Shown here: piece by piece, positions 23,601 to 38,700 of the stretch
Position numbering within the stretch: position 1 is the stretch's first letter
Layout: each line of letters starts with the position of its first letter
NCBI RefSeq assembly: GCF_030867145.1
Contig: NC_134419.1
Span: 74,023,403-74,087,402, forward strand
DNA: 64,000 nucleotides
Direction: 5' to 3'
From: Opisthocomus hoazin
Lineage: Eukaryota; Chordata; Aves; Opisthocomiformes; Opisthocomidae
Program-made: the position numbers and the translations under genes
Notes under the pieces: model-generated
Database searches by the model: none
What the model saw: the letters and a program-made list of their open reading frames with translations, nothing else
What the model was told of the DNA's origin: nothing

Positions 23601-26600
23601 GGAGTAGATCCTATCTTTAATCTCTACGTAAAGCAATTCTGACTACCCGCTTACAGCCTGAGGTTCAATGCAACGTTTACAGTTGTTCCTGGGTTTACTT
23701 GTAGGGAAACCCAGTTCTTTTTCTGTCTGTGCAATTTGTTCTTTGCCACACAGAGAAAACGTCATATATTTCACAAAGTTAAGTTTGATCAGTTATAATA
23801 TTAACAGACACAAAATAACCTTCTCCACATACATACACGCTGCAGTTAGAGACATCTGCTTGCGCGGTTTTACTTTGATTGCTCTTTTACTGGAAAATAT
23901 AGATAATCTAAAGGATAGGAAAAACACTTTGATTTCTGCACCTTGGAAGTCTAGTTGTTGGTTTTCTTCAAAAAAACCCAAACCAAATCCAGACACCACA
24001 AATAAGACAGCCAATGGGGCAATGAACTCTTTACTGCTGAGTCAAGAGAGCAATTCAAAGATTAAGAATTCTGTGGATTTAGGTATATTATCTTAGAAAC
24101 ATCATAGCTATTGAAACAAACATCACAGGCATTGAGATGCTGCTAGAAAATACATTTCCATTTGAGTCACTTTTGGTTGGCAGTGGTGTAAAGCACCTTT
24201 GCCTCTACTCCTATGGGGCATTTGCTCTTCACAAGCAAATAAGACAGTACCTGATAGGGAGCATACCGCCACGGAAAATGTTGTTTATAAGCAGCTACAA
24301 ACAAGTATTTTCTTTGTTTAATGCCTTATTTTCCATACAGCTTCTGGTTTTATTTTTTGTTATTAACTTAAAACGTGATAGTCAAAGACTCTCCTCCCTT
24401 ACTCATGCATTTTTAAAATCAATATGATTAAAAATGAATCTACTGTGCATCCACGTGATGAATGGGGTAAGAGCTCATTCTGCATTCTTCCCATGAAGGT
24501 CCCCATCCTGCGTTTTTCGATATCACTAAGACTTCTGCTGCTATAACCGGGAAGAGACAAATCCCAGCTCCTAAATGTGTTTAAGCAGCCCACTCCCCAG
24601 CACTTCAACGGTATCAGAAGTTCCATCCTCTGCTGTGCCAGGTGTTAAGAGTTCATTGTTACAGTGAATTTTCAAAAGAGGTAATCCTGAGATTACAAAT
24701 AGTTGGCAAGTCCAGAACCGGATGGTCCCATTTCCTAGGCCCCATCACAACAAAAGAATTAATGCACGTGCTTACTTTTTTCCTATTCAGCAAAACACTG
24801 AAATACAACTTAAGCATGAGGTCAAAAACCACTGAAAGTGCCTGAAGCAAGATTATGACTTCACCATTAAGTCTTTTGAGAACATAAAAGGAAAAGGAAC
24901 TCAGTGCATAAAGAATTACATCTTAAAACATGCATACAGAGGCACTGACCTCTTCTTTGATTTCCTAAAAGTGAACAGGCCATTTAGCTCTGGTGGAAGA
25001 ATCTGAACTCCCGTTCCTGCTCTTACATCTAACCAGGGAAGAGCCCATGGAAACAATTTTCTTTACACATTTCCTGCAAGAGTGGCTCAGACTTAAAGGA
25101 AATAATCAAGTCTACCAAGTGAGTTTGCAGCCTCAAAAATTACAACATAGATTGATTTAGTTTTAAAACATTGATAGTGACAGTAACGTATAAAACATAT
25201 CTGGCCTTTCTGAAAAAAAACGAACTATAAAATGATCAAAAGCTAACTGTGCATTTAGATTAGCCAGCACACAAAGTTCAAGAAAAGCAGTGCAAAAAAT
25301 GAAAGAGTAAATAACGAGAGCATGTGAAACAGCCTGACTACACACTGCAAAGCTTGTAAATAGAGCATGTAGCTAATATGCTTTCCCAGCTTAAACTGCA
25401 ATTTACTAATACTGCAGTGAATTAATTAAAAAATATAGGAGCACATGAAAAACTGTATGCCAAAACGTGCTTTTCAGCTCTGACACAGTCCCAGGACGAT
25501 ACAGAAGGAGCGTCTTCCTTTACCACCCTGACATTTCATCTTTGATTGCTCTGGGCAGAAATAAATTCCCCTTCCTCTCAAGCTTGATGTGAGAACAGCT
25601 AAACCACAATGTCAACCCCTTGTTCCACTGCAGCTATCAAAAGCTACGATTAGGAAACCCTGAAATACTTCTCTGGGGTAAAAAAAAAAAAAAAAAAAAA
25701 TCAGGCATGGTGATTTTAGTAAAACAAAGCCAGACTTTGTTGGTTGGTTCTATGCCAAAGTATTCTTGCCACACAGAGCAGGAATGCTCAGGAGACCTAG
25801 GAGAGACCAGATGCTTCCCAACACTGGCATCTGATGCCGACGTCATGCTGACATGCCCCGGTCAAGCTCTTCTGAAACCAGTGTGCCTTTGCCGAAACCA
25901 GTGTGCCCAGGGTGGGATATTAACTGTCAGATTTCCTAATGGCTGTGAGAAGTTCTTCAGAGATTCTCTCTTAGAGCTTTTGTTCCCAGGGGAATACAAG
26001 TCACTCCATCCTCTGAAGAAGGTGACTGTCTACTGCAAAAAAATGGGGGAAATTTAAGAAACATGGATAGGAAAATTGCGACTAGAGAAGGCAAAGTAAA
26101 ACAGATATCACCTTGAAAGAACAAAGTTATCTAGGAAGGGATTGGATCCTATTGAGCTTAACCCTGGAAAGATGCTGTCCCTTCATGATTAAGTTCGCTA
26201 TGAATAACTCATCCACGAAGTAACATGCAATGTACTCCTCAATAGCTTCTCCCAGCAATGCAGGATGCAAAAGCCGGTCACAAATGAAAATTAAAAGGCA
26301 AAAGTAAAAGAAACCCACCCCATCTCCCATTTCTCATCATCATGACGCCTCACAAAAGCAAACACAAAACCTGAAAGCATTTAACTTGTGAAATATGAAA
26401 TGCAATTCATGCTATGGAGGAATACCTCAGCATTTTAGCTACGAAACAGTCTTTCCACGGGTGCTTAGTTATTAGCTATCATGCAAAAACAATTAGTCGT
26501 ACAAGCAATTAAGAAGGTAAGGATCTCCAAAACAGGTTTTGAGCTTTTCAAGCCCTAAATGCAACTGCCATAAACCTAGACTGTTCCTGAGTGTAATTTA

Positions 26601-26636
26601 GTTATTGTATTGCCTCCCCTGAAGAGATTCATTGTA
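20619..26636. other. Intergenic between RGS10 3' end and the CR1 cluster
   Basis: No supported gene. A GC- and CpG-richer patch occupies about 21400-22130 and opens long frames on both strands at once (up to about 216 codons). A degenerate CR1-like end (CATAGAATCAGAGAA) lies near 22950. An A21 run is at 25680-25700. GAAACCAGTGTGCC is duplicated at about 25875-25905. The RGS10 3' UTR must begin at 26636 and run leftward; no canonical AATAAA is evident in its first several hundred bases. Confidence 0.5.
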
Positions 26637-26783
26637 TCATGTGTTGTAAATTCTTGATGCTCTTTTAGCTGCAGTCTGAGCCTCTGGTGAATTCTCCTCT
26701 TGCTCCTCAGACTTCTTATGGTTTAGGAATACATCTGACTTTAAGAAGCGGCTGTAGCTGTCATATTTCATGAGATTGAATAT
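26637..26783 (-). CDS. RGS10: RGS10 coding exon 5 (terminal)
   Basis: It encodes residues 134-181, from [17 protein letters not shown] to RASRIYNT, then TGA. The acceptor is a CCCCCCTCTTACCAG pyrimidine tract. The acidic SEEQEEN stretch followed by the basic AAKRAS tail is typical of the RGS10 C-terminus. Confidence 0.97.
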   Translation of the reverse strand: MFNLMKYDSYSRFLKSDVFLNHKKSEEQEENSPEAQTAAKRASRIYNT

Positions 26784-29700
26784 CTGGTAAGAGGGGGGAA
26801 AACACAAAAACAATGACCTAAGTAAAACTAGGTTTTAAATGAGAAGGACGGTATATGAATTCTAAAGTATTTTTGTTCTGTTAGTACTAAAGCATGACTA
26901 AAAAGCATGACATTAAAACATACTTCAAGCTCTCAAAAGGGGCTGCACATAGCAAACAATATTGTAGGTTCCACAGTCACCGTTTTGCAATAATGTCCAT
27001 GTTAGTTTATGAATCAGATCACGGTTTTCACAACAGCCAACTCTGAAGACCTATCACTGAACAGTGGGAGGTCACAAGCCACGGTCCATAGGTCAGATTT
27101 TACAGCTGACCATCGGATAACTGCAGGTGTGCACAAGCCAGGACATTACCTGGTCCCTGCCCACAGCAGCCACCGGCAGCAAAACCCAGCGAGGTGTCCT
27201 TCTGGCAGGGTAGCAGGAAGATGTTCAGAGGGACAGAGCAGAGCCAAAGAGGTACCTTTTAGGCATCCTTCTGGCTGCAGTTACTCTTGAACATTACAGA
27301 ATAGCTCATTATACATGCAGACCACTGGATAACTAAGAAAAGCCTCTGAATAATTTACACAAATACTGAACCTGCAAACTGAATCTAGACTGAAACAACT
27401 GTTACAACCAAGGTTTCTTAAACTTATGCCAATCTTCCTGCCCTTTTTAGACTACTACACAACCAAATGTCAAGACTGGTCTCGGGCCAGAGCAGAAATG
27501 CTGCAGGTGCCTGCCACAGGGAGCTGATCTGGTACAGATATAATTTGCCAGTTAAAATGAGGTATAAAATTGGTGATGGATTAAATTCATGCCATTGGGC
27601 TTTTCACTAGCCCAAGACCTGCCTTTCTTCTCATAGCCAGTGTACAGCCAGCATGGAAGCATAAGTCAGCGCTAAGTATAGCTTTTCTCTCCCAGAGCTT
27701 GAGTTTAGGCTCATCCCTTAACATAAGTGCTCTCTCTTCTGTTTATACTCGTTTCAGACAAAAAACCTAGAACTCATTTGGAGTTCTCTGAAAACAAAAG
27801 GGCGTGGGAGAGGAGCCTGGAATCTGTTCAGGTGTCAAGATCAGGACTATATTTTGCTTGATCTTGAAACAGAGGGGAAGGAAAAAAGTAAAACTTAAAA
27901 CTATAATTGAGGCAAAACCAAAGCCTACATCACCCTCTGCCTATCGTTTCACTGGCGGAGCCTCTCTGAGTCACGCTTCATGACTGATTACATTTTATAG
28001 TACTCAGAGTAACTGAATTTCCAAGAGGAATTTTCGGATTCTGACCTGCATGTGTGGATAATCCATGTGTGGATAACTGGAGCTTTACCTTTATGGGCCT
28101 CATTTCCAAATGATAGTACAACTGGGTAATACAACTGTTTGTTAGGAGGAAAAAAACATAATCATCTCAAACTGCTTTTACATTTTACATCGTCAAGGAA
28201 CCTGGACAAAGGCAAACACACAAAACTTGACTGTTCTTGTCTGTGCATTTGCTGAAATAGTCCCCTTGCAAACATTGCAAATTACATGAAGCATTTTACT
28301 AACCACTGTTTGTTTACATATCAAAATACTTTAACTCCATGTTTAAAACAGTGGAAATTTTGCTTTATAAGCTACATATTGAAAGACTAAAAATCCCAAA
28401 ACACCCTCTCGATGTAGACCCAAATCAATGCAGCTAAGCAGAGTCAAACTACACCTCCCGGCGTTGGCTAACTACAATATCATTCAATTTCTCCAACTAG
28501 CTCAAGGGGAAAAAAAGTTGTACAGAAGAGATTGCCTATTAAAATGTCGTAAGTCAGTGTTAAGAACTTAGACCCCTCTTGTTCCTTGTATCATTTAAGG
28601 AACTCCCAGAGTGAAAGGGCACTGAAAGATCAAAATCTTCTGGAGTCTGGTCAGCCAAATGCACGGAACAGACAGATTTTATATTCATGCGCGGAAGCAA
28701 AAACTCTCTTTTTCCCTCCCCTCCTCTCATTGCCTCTGTGGAGCAGGAACATTTACCCCATTCAGTATTTTGAAATTTACAGATATCTACGCACTGCTCT
28801 ATCACCACTTCAGCACGAACAACTGCCTCCAAGCTATCTGTTTAAGGCTATCCCACAGGCACAGAACCCCTCCCCACAACGAGCCCAATCTGAACCAGTA
28901 GGTCTCTGGAAAACTGGAGTGCTAGGTACCAGTAATGTTGGAGACCACATTGTGGCTTTCAGGCTCTGCCTTTTCATACTCCAGGCACAGAGTGCCAGCA
29001 GTAGTTAACATTGTTCTTTAGAGAACAAATTACACCACTCTTCATAACTTTATAAGGATTGAAAACCAGAGAAGGTCATAACTCTTCCTGAACTATTATC
29101 TAACAGCAATAAACAGAAGCTTCAAGCAGTGGAAACCTGCAACAACCCATAAACACTCTGCATTTGGTTTTAAAAGGTTGCAGACTTTCTTCCCACACCA
29201 GTGGGATTCCTCTGCCACTGATCTAGCATGTTCCCAGCTCAGGTATTACTGATCCCTTGCTATTCACATGTGTGCTCATTTGTAAAACTGCAAAACGTTT
29301 TAACTTCAGTAGTGTCTCCAGGTTCACTCTCATAATCGCCCAACCTTAACTGCAGAGCTTAGATTTACCAGAACATTTTCTTTCCCTTCCCCCAAGTCAG
29401 AAATTCGTCTGTGAAAAACTTTGCTTCTTCACATGCAAATTGGGTTTCAGACATTTCCCCTGCTAATGACTTGGAACCTGCTTGAAAGACAGCAGAGCCT
29501 TTGCTCCTCAGACCACTTCAACTGACCCAGCCACTGCCCAGATAACATACTCAGCACCTGATGTGAAATAAGCAGAAACCACTACTTAAATCAGTGTGCT
29601 GTTTCTCCACAAAAGAAAAGAGCCAAATGGAAAATGCAGGTAGTCCTGAGGATGGTACAGAAATTAAAAACAGTACAGACTGCAAGTGCTGGAAAGCCAC

Positions 29701-32700
29701 AGATAAGTGTGACTCATTTCGTAACTTATGCTTTAAAATAAGCTAAATATCAAGAAAATATACCACCAAAAGACATGCCTGCAAAACGTTACCTAATTTC
29801 TACCAGACCTCCCAAGTTCTATAGGAAAAGGCAAAGCAGATATCAACTCCTCTTTTAAAGTTCTGTGTGTTACAGAAGAGGAGGCTTTTCAGGAAATTGC
29901 ATTATATTCATATCAATATAAATACTAAAACAAAGCAAAGTGAAGAATCTCGAGCTCTCAAGGAAACCAGTGGCAACTACAGAAACAAACAGCAGCAATG
30001 ACTCAGCCCAAGTGAATACAAAGGAAAACGTAGGCACAAGGTTAGTCAGCTGGGTGATTCTCAAGCTCCTGGCAGAGGAACCCAGGAGGAAACTTCATTA
30101 AATTTTCCAGGAAAGTCCCGAACTGGAATTAACATGGTTTGGCTGAGTCTCTTTACTAACTGGCCCTAGTTAGACGGGGCCAAGAACCTGGAGTACGGTG
30201 CACCCACCCTCAGGGTAGCTGAATTAATACTCCCAATATGGAAGCAACCCAGCCCCGTGCCTACCTAGTCAATCCATGCCACAGGTAGCAGTAGGCAGAT
30301 TTCCAGCTTCCCTACACCAGCTTGGGCTGAGAAAGCAGAGTCCGTCAAAAGCAGACAAAAACTAAAGAAACTCTTTTCTTGAATAACTTTACCTGGTCCT
30401 GGAGCTTCTGAAACATGAGAGGGTGAGGTGTCTCCAAAATGGTCTCACTCAAACGGGACTGCCCTTCGACATTGACTTGGGAGGAAGCTTTACTGGACAA
30501 GAAAGTCGTGTAAATTTCTTTAGCTTTTTCTTGCATCTGCAAAAGGACATATTTATTTAAAGAATTATTTGCTGTGGGAATAGTCTCTGTATTTGTTAAT
30601 GCTTTGTTGGAGACTGCTCTGGGTCACCTACTTCTCGAGGTTCACACCTTCAAACTAAAACATAATCCCAATTAAAGAAAAAAAGTAACAAAACAAATAC
30701 ACATAGATTATTTTATTTGTGTATATTAATTTGTACTGGAGGAAAAACATCTCTGCAGGCCAACTCCTGCACCGACATTAGTGGAAGCTGCCAGCATTCG
30801 ACACTTTGGCTAAACAGCAGGTTGCAATGTTTGAATCTGAGAATCCAGTGTTAAACTGCTCAGCATCATCAACTAGGCCTTGTGTTCACTATTTAGAAGA
30901 CTATTTTTACTAACAGATTACCAGCACGTGCAAGGAACCCAGAGGGAAAAAGCACAGTGGAAACTTACCGCAAGGCAAAACTAAGCAAAGTCAGTGTATA
31001 ATGCAGGCTGCTGATACATAAACTTGTCATGCTACATGCTTTGTCACAACTATGCTTTTACCTCAGGGCAGCTCACATGCAACACTGGCTACATGACTAA
31101 AAAAAAATCCAACAAGTATTTTTTTGGCTATTTTTTTGGCTGAAGAGCCTCTGAAAGCTGACAAATAAGGGCAGGCATGACTCACGTAAAGCAGTCTGTT
31201 AGTGTTTGCCCTGATTTCACAATTGTGTTTCAGTGGTCTTCTCTTGATAAATCAGTAGCAGCGATAACATTTTGACCCAGCTAGCATCTTCAAGCTCCGC
31301 AGCAGTAAATGAGCGGCCGCAATCCTCTGAAACACAATGCAAGCTCCCCCCTGACCAGAAGGTTGGGTAAGAGCAAGCCAGCGGGGCAGGAGAGAGCCCA
31401 GCCAGGCAGGAGGCAAGGCTCCCGGCCGCCATCCGAATTCGGCACGCTGAAAACAAGGCCTGTGCAGCTGCAGGCACTGTGCAGTCACAAGCCATGGTTA
31501 CTTGTCCATGTTCCGCACCATCCATCTGACAAGCAACCACATCTCCAGACCTGCACCAGCTAAAGGGCTGTGTCTTTGATAAGAAGCGGGCTCAAACCAG
31601 AAAGCATTTAAACTCTTTGCCCATGAAGTAGTCATAGAATTTCTTTCATGTTTTACAGCTGAGAATCAACATTTGGGGATAATTAGAAGAAAAGCTACAT
31701 GTGTTTGACAATTCACAAGGCCTAAAGAGTTAACTCTCTCACTGCCGAAGAGCACACACATTTGCCAGGAGTATTCCTTTTTAATACCGAGTATTCATCT
31801 GGTGGGTGAAACATCATGTGTCAGGTGCACCAGGTCTAAATTAAGTGTTTCATAACAATTTCCCATCTTTTCAGTTTCACAGATGACTTGGTCAGCCATG
31901 TCTGTTCTAAATAAGTAATTAACCCAATTGATCAGAGGTGTGACTGCTTTAACTGGTAAAGTTAATACCCTAATAAAGGTACCTTTAGCTATTATCACAT
32001 GAGCAAGGATAAGTGATTGTACTCTGTCAGTCCTGCCAAAATAACATTTGAACCTGTTGTACTATTTCAATCATATTTAAGAGAGGGGCAAAGGACTGAG
32101 AAATAATTACCCTCCTACCGATTCAATGGAAAAGAGTGGTGAGAGAAAGGGAGAGAAAAAGCAGCACGTGCACTTGGGGAAAAGCTGCAGTATAGGTTCA
32201 GAAGTTATTGACGCTGCTGGAACTGCCAGCATGTTCTCAGCACTGGCTGATCACTGCACACGCAGCTCCTCGTCGCCACAACACGAGGTGCTGCTTGCCC
32301 GGGGGAACACAGGAGCGAGCTGGGCACTGCGGAGAAAGAGCAGAGCAAGGCTTGAGGGGAAACATGAAACTAGAAGTACTGTGAGGAAGTTTAAAGAACA
32401 CGGGGGAAAGAAGACGACTGCGTGGGAGGCTGGCGAGATGAGGAAGATCTCTGGATTTGTGGGGGAGACAGACACAGAAAGGAAGTGAAAGCACTGTGGG
32501 AGGGAGAGGGGGTCGCTGGAGAGACGCAGGGGACCTGAATTTATTGTAATGGGGAAATGTGGAAATGCACAGCTGAATATTACAGGTTCTGCTGCACATT
32601 GAACAACTGTTGTTACATCTGTGCTTCAGTAGGAGAGCACCAGTTTAACTACAATTTTTTTTTTTAAACAGAAAATACAGTTAAAGCTGCCAGTACATTT

Positions 32701-35700
32701 ATACATCCCCCAAATAAAATTCAGGGACAGCCAGATTCAAGCGGAGGAGACAGCCATGTTTCTCGTTCAGTGTGTGGCATTCTTTGTTCTGTGTCAGCCT
32801 GAAACTAATGCCTCGGCACAGGGGACTCTGCTCTGGAATTTAAACACCACTTGAACTGGGATCTTGTTCACAGGTGGTTATTAAAGGATTTCTGGCACTT
32901 TTCACTTACATCTGTGTGCTCGCCCCAGCATCCGTGCCAAATTCCCATTTGGCGTATGAAGTTCTGCCTACAGAAATCCCCCTCACTGTTTCAAGTGGAT
33001 ACAATATTCCTTCCCACTTCCTTTCCTAAGGTCAAATTCAGCTCTCAAGCATGTGTGGTTCCCAAATGAGGTGAATGGAAGACCCAGATGCTCATCAGAA
33101 CAGGCTCCAGCAGCTAGCAGCTGTGCAGCATTACCCAGTCCTGCTTAATCACTGCCACATTCCATGTGGGAAGCAGCAGAAGAAACTCTTGAACAGGTAT
33201 ACTTTGTTCTGAAATTGTGCTCTACAAAACTTCTCGACATCAGTATTTTGGTGGGTTTTAGCAGTAGCTGAAAAGATTCCTTTTGGTCCGAAGCATTTAT
33301 TACAATCTGTAATTTATTTTTAAAGCTCAGCTGCAAGAGAAGAAACATTTAAACCTTGGGAAGTAGCACCATGGACATGTTCTTAATTTCATTAACAGTC
33401 ACAAACACAACAGCATATGACTAACTCCAATAAAATATTTAAAGTCAAATTTTATTCGCTTACCCCCACCACTCCCATTTCAATAATTAAATGTGTCCGA
33501 AGATGAGGACCACATGGGCGACAGCAGAGCTAACTGCTAGAAGTGGACTTGACCTTATTCCTTCCTCAATCTTCGCTGAAAATTACATTTCTATTTTCAC
33601 TTACATTTTAAAGGAAGGATAAAGAAAGAACACCTCTCTTTTTAAATTACAGAAATGTGTCTTGAACTGAGAGGAAGAGTTTTTGATTAGATGCTGCAAG
33701 AAGATAGGCTGAACCCAGTCCATCTAAAACCTGCCTGGACGAGTAACGTAGTCTGCTTGCTGTCTAGCTCTGTAGATGCCAAAAATCTCCCCTGCTCCCC
33801 GAAAAATGCAAGCATTTTTTATTAGTTCACCCAAACAGGAAAACAAACACGAACTCGTGGGGCAGTCTGGTCTGAACTCCGTTTCTGCCTTCTCCTAAGC
33901 CCTCCCACCACCAGTCTCAAGCCAACACAACAGCCAAGAGCCTGGCCTCTCCCTGCCAGCGCTCCCCCAGTCCAGTAACCTCGCGATCCCGGCTGCAGAG
34001 TGTCTCACGCTCAAGGGACAGAGAAGATGCATCTGTATAGCATCTTGCAAGATCTGCCTGCGTTGGCTTGATATAAGTCAGCTTCTAAGCAGAGCCCACG
34101 TGACTGTGGTTAGAATGAGGACTGAACCCAACTTAATAAGCTTTGAGGAAAAGCCCAGGATATCTTCTCAGAACAGCACTGTCACAGTTAGTGTGCAACC
34201 AAGAGAAAGCAGAAGCAGGGTGGGCCTGCATCCACCTGCGAAGACCAAAGAGGACATGAAGGCACGACAGTGCATATACAGCGCCAACCACCCTAACGGC
34301 ATACCGGCCCACACAAACCCAAACACCGCTGCGGGCTGACACCGGAGGGATGACAATACCACCAGGCACAATCGACACTTCATCCACTGACCAGGCGGTG
34401 ACCTTCATGCAAGTTTAAACCATCCAAGAAAAGCCCCACACTAATGCTCTCACGCCAAGTAATGAAAAGTTTATTTTATGCTTTAAAAATAGCGGGGGGG
34501 GGGGGGTGTGTGGAAAAATCCCACTCGGTCTGGGTTAAATTGAAATCAGCTTTATCTGACCAAAAGTCTAAGTGTCTGTGAGCTACTTTCTGTGGTAAAC
34601 CAGCTCTAATGAGAAGCAGGTTATGAAAAAAGTAAAAAGTTGGTTTTAGAAGACTTCGCTCACATTAGATAGACACAAAGTAATGTCAGCAAGAGTCACC
34701 TTCAGAAGACAAACTCATGCTTCATGCTATCATAAACACTGGAAAGACTTCTATTTTTAGTGCTTTTCCTAGCTTTGTAAATTATCTAAACAAAGCCATC
34801 CATAAGCAGTAGCTATAAAAATTTACTGCAAGTCTGTGTCATTCTAAAGCACAATTATGCTAGCTGCCTGTAACAGCTTTGGCAGTACTAGACTTCACAT
34901 TGACCATACTGCGTAATGGTTGGTACTGAATAATTAAGCTAAATGGAACCCAGCTAAGTGTCTGTCCATTCATTTAAGGATTCACTGTTACTATTCTATA
35001 CATCAATTTACTATTTCCTGTAAAATAGCTAAAATGATGGAAATTATTTAGCAAGGGAAAATATTATTATTTTCCACTTTCATTTCCATTTTAAAATGCA
35101 GTGCAGTACCTGTCCAAGGCGCACCAAGCAAAGGCTACATTCCTCTTGGCAAGGGCACTGTACGACATACAAAGAAAACACATCTGCCCTGTAGAAAGCA
35201 AAGGGTTCTCCCCACTTGGCTCCGGATGTTTTTTCAGTGCAAAACAGAGCATACTTACAGAAAGTAGGCTCCCCTCTCAAAAATACGTTTTGTTGAAAAT
35301 CCAGGGATTTATTTTTTTTTTTTAAATCTGCTGGGAAACAGTTTCAGCTGACACTACTTGACTGACCTTAAGAGAGGAATCCTGCGGTCCGATGTAGCTC
35401 TCTTATGCCTGCGCTTTGTAACGCTCCTAGAAGCCCAGTTCCCCCTACCCGATTCCTGTTCCCTGACGTTTCCGACGCTGCTCAAAGCAGGTGCAGTCCC
35501 ATCTGCAGCAGGTTTAAGTGGCATTTTCCCAGCCTCACCTCCCTGAGGCACTCTGCTTACTTTGGCCAGAAGAGCGCAAAAGTGGCTGCACATTTGCACC
35601 CATTGCCTTCCAAAATGCTCCCTTTGGCAACACGAGCTGCACACATGTGAAAAGCGTAAAGGTGGGATTTCAAAAAAAAGGGCTCCCAGGATTTAGGAGT

Positions 35701-38700
35701 CTGACTCTCAAGGACAGTGATGTTCAGCTGGAGTTTTGAAGCTCCTTCATTTCATGCTCACAGAATCCTCATATCACAGATCAAACACATTCAGAATTTC
35801 ACAAAAACTTTATCAGAAACAAGCAAACAAAACACAGTGCATGTTTTAGGCCTAACACTATACTATAGGCTTGAAAGCCTAAATGGTAAAGTAAATCCTG
35901 TGTTCCTGGTGGATCTAAATGCAGGCCAAGATCCAAACAGTGGAAAAAACTTACTGGAGGTGGCTGGTTGAAAAATTTCCAATAGAATATTTTCTGCTAG
36001 AAAAATACAGCTTTCATGAAAATGCTCTGCAGGTATACATCAATTTCAATAGATACTTCAGCAAAAAAGTCTAAATGGACCCTCAATTTCTTTTGTTTTG
36101 TAACTTGTCATTTGATAAGGCAAAACTTCTCATTTTGGTATTGTAAAACATTTTGTTTGCACTGTTTGTTATTTTTATGTTCCTCTAAAATATTAAAATG
36201 GTGTATATTTTCATGTAATAGCCACTATGCTTAAAAACAGTCCTGAATGAAATGTCTTTACATTTTCAAGCAAGATGATGCAACAACACTGAATTACAGC
36301 TTTTGCGATTCCCAAGCAACAACAAAAAGTCCAGAGTTTTCAAAACATGGGAAACAGGACAATTTCAGCATTCTGTTTTGATTTGAATAGAACCAGCTTT
36401 ATCTCCAAACAATTCCACCACCGTGATTTCTTCAAACACATTTATTTGCACTCGCATAAAGCATGTTCTGCAATAGAAACGTTATAGCTCCAGCTCTGCT
36501 ATGGAAATTTTGTTGACAAGTAAAATTTATTTAGAAAACATACCTGTTTTTTTCCCTGTGTTTTCTTAAATTCTTCACATGCTAGCCAGAACAAAACATT
36601 TTCTTCACTAAATTCTTTCTTTAAAAATTCCTAGAGAAAAGAAAAACAAACAAACAAACGTTAGGATCAAATTTCTTGATTGTTTTTCCTCTCTTCCTAC
36701 TACAGCTATTAAAACTAGAAGCCACCTACGGCGAGCTTTACCACAGTATGAGTGGACATAATACAGCGTAACAGAACCCCTGCACTGGTGCATCTGCACA
36801 CTACCGAGACACAAACGAACAATCATACATTCAGCACTTTAAAAGCACATTCCAGGAGAATGATGAGCTACGTTTAATCTCAGAGCATACCAGTAACTAA
36901 CAAAAGGAGTTTCTTCAGTCTCCCTTAAATAACTCGAGCAATTTTACAGTCATTACTCAAAGCGAAATCCAAAAATATACGAATTCATTAGCAGGTGAGT
37001 ATAATGAACTATTTTAATGAGTCTCAGATCACTTGAGATCTTCACCTAGTATCTTTCTGATTTTTTAATGAGTAAAATCTCTACAAATAAAAGTGTTTCT
37101 AAACATGATCATCAGTGGCAATAAATTCACTTAGGTAAACTAAAGCAGAAGATGTATTTGCATTCTCTAGACAGTGTTTAAACAAAGCACATTCCTCCAA
37201 ACGTGAGGAATGTTTTAAAATGGGGAAAAAATGTACATTAAATTTCTTTATAAAACATAATGACCAAAATATTCATAGCTCTGAGATCATCAGTTTTCAC
37301 TTTCAAGTGTTAGAAAATAGAGATCAAATAACACCAAGAACTGAATAACACCAAGACTACTGGGATTTTTTTTAAAGAATTTTAAATCACAGTGTTTTGT
37401 AATTCTAGTTTACATCACTTTCAAACGCATCTGGCAGGAAACCATTTTATCCCAGTGCTTTTTATCAGTGCTTGGTATGGCAAAACCATACCCAAGTAGG
37501 TAGTTCCTATTCCTACAGCTAATATGGCAAGAAGGCCTCGAAAAACCAACTCACCACCCTCACCTAATTGAGCCTCAGGGCTGCCTTTCGCGCCGCACAA
37601 GCCCACATTTTGTAGTAAACTTAAAGAGAATTCTTTTCAATACAGCTGCTGCAAAACAGGATAGGAGCCACACAGCCATCAGGCTCGGGAGCTGTTAGTG
37701 GTAACTCATTGCTTAAGTAAGGACAACGTATGAGAATAAAGTGAGCAGCATCGATCCTCGGTGATAAATAATGCTTGGCAAGAGAGATCAGTGGCTCAAG
37801 GACTGTAGTTTATCCAGCAGTAACTTGTTAATCTGTGCAACAGCTGATAGATCTGGTTGGAAAGATGCAACCAAAAGCCTTCCATGTGCCTTACGAGAGC
37901 AAGCTGCAGTGGCAATGGGCACAAGGCACCTCCTCAGAAGCTCAGCAAATGCCACAGCTCCAGCTCTGCCACCTCTGCTCAGGGTGCCTGTCTAGAATGA
38001 TGCATGCCTATGTGCTTACAGCACCAGCACAGATGCACCATTTATCTTGAGACTCATTCAGCTTTAAATCCTAACTTTGGTTTATGTAAATATCCATAGT
38101 TAATATAGCAACCCTAAATCGTTTCACTCCTTCTGGATCTTCGAGGAGGTTCTCCAGTGACGCAGCCCATTTTGAGGTTCCTTTCAAGGTTTGGTGGCTG
38201 CTGCTTGGGTGACCCTCGCTGTCATTTATCTCTGGAAAAAAATTGAAAAAAAATGCCATCTTCATTAGAAGCGGTTAATGTCACATGCATTTCTTCCCCA
38301 TTGCCCTCTGCGCCCTTGTATTACAGCTGCTCTCTTTAAAGGAAACACCATAAAACTGAAAATAAACACACACACATATTTGAATTCTGCTTTGCCTCTA
38401 AGAAGGCAAAAATGCCTTGCAGTTAGATAATTCATGCGCATGTAAGTAGGCACTGTCACTGTTTTATAGGAGTTCAAGCACCTTTTGCATGTGGAACACA
38501 ATGACCGCAGCCCGTGTAGTAAAAGGACCATTTGCTTTTTGTTCTGGCACTGTCAACGACATTGGCTTCTATAAAGCAAATCCTGGTCAGTCACAGACAT
38601 GGAATTTACTTTTAAGAAAAGAATCATCACTGGAGGTTGGGAAAAGGCAGTGGGAGAAAGAAAAATAAAGCTCTGTTTAGCAGGAGAACAAGTCCAATAC

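Noticed and set aside
25680-25700. A21 run as a possible retroposed gene tail
   Set aside because: No upstream sequence resembling a processed transcript or target-site duplication was found.
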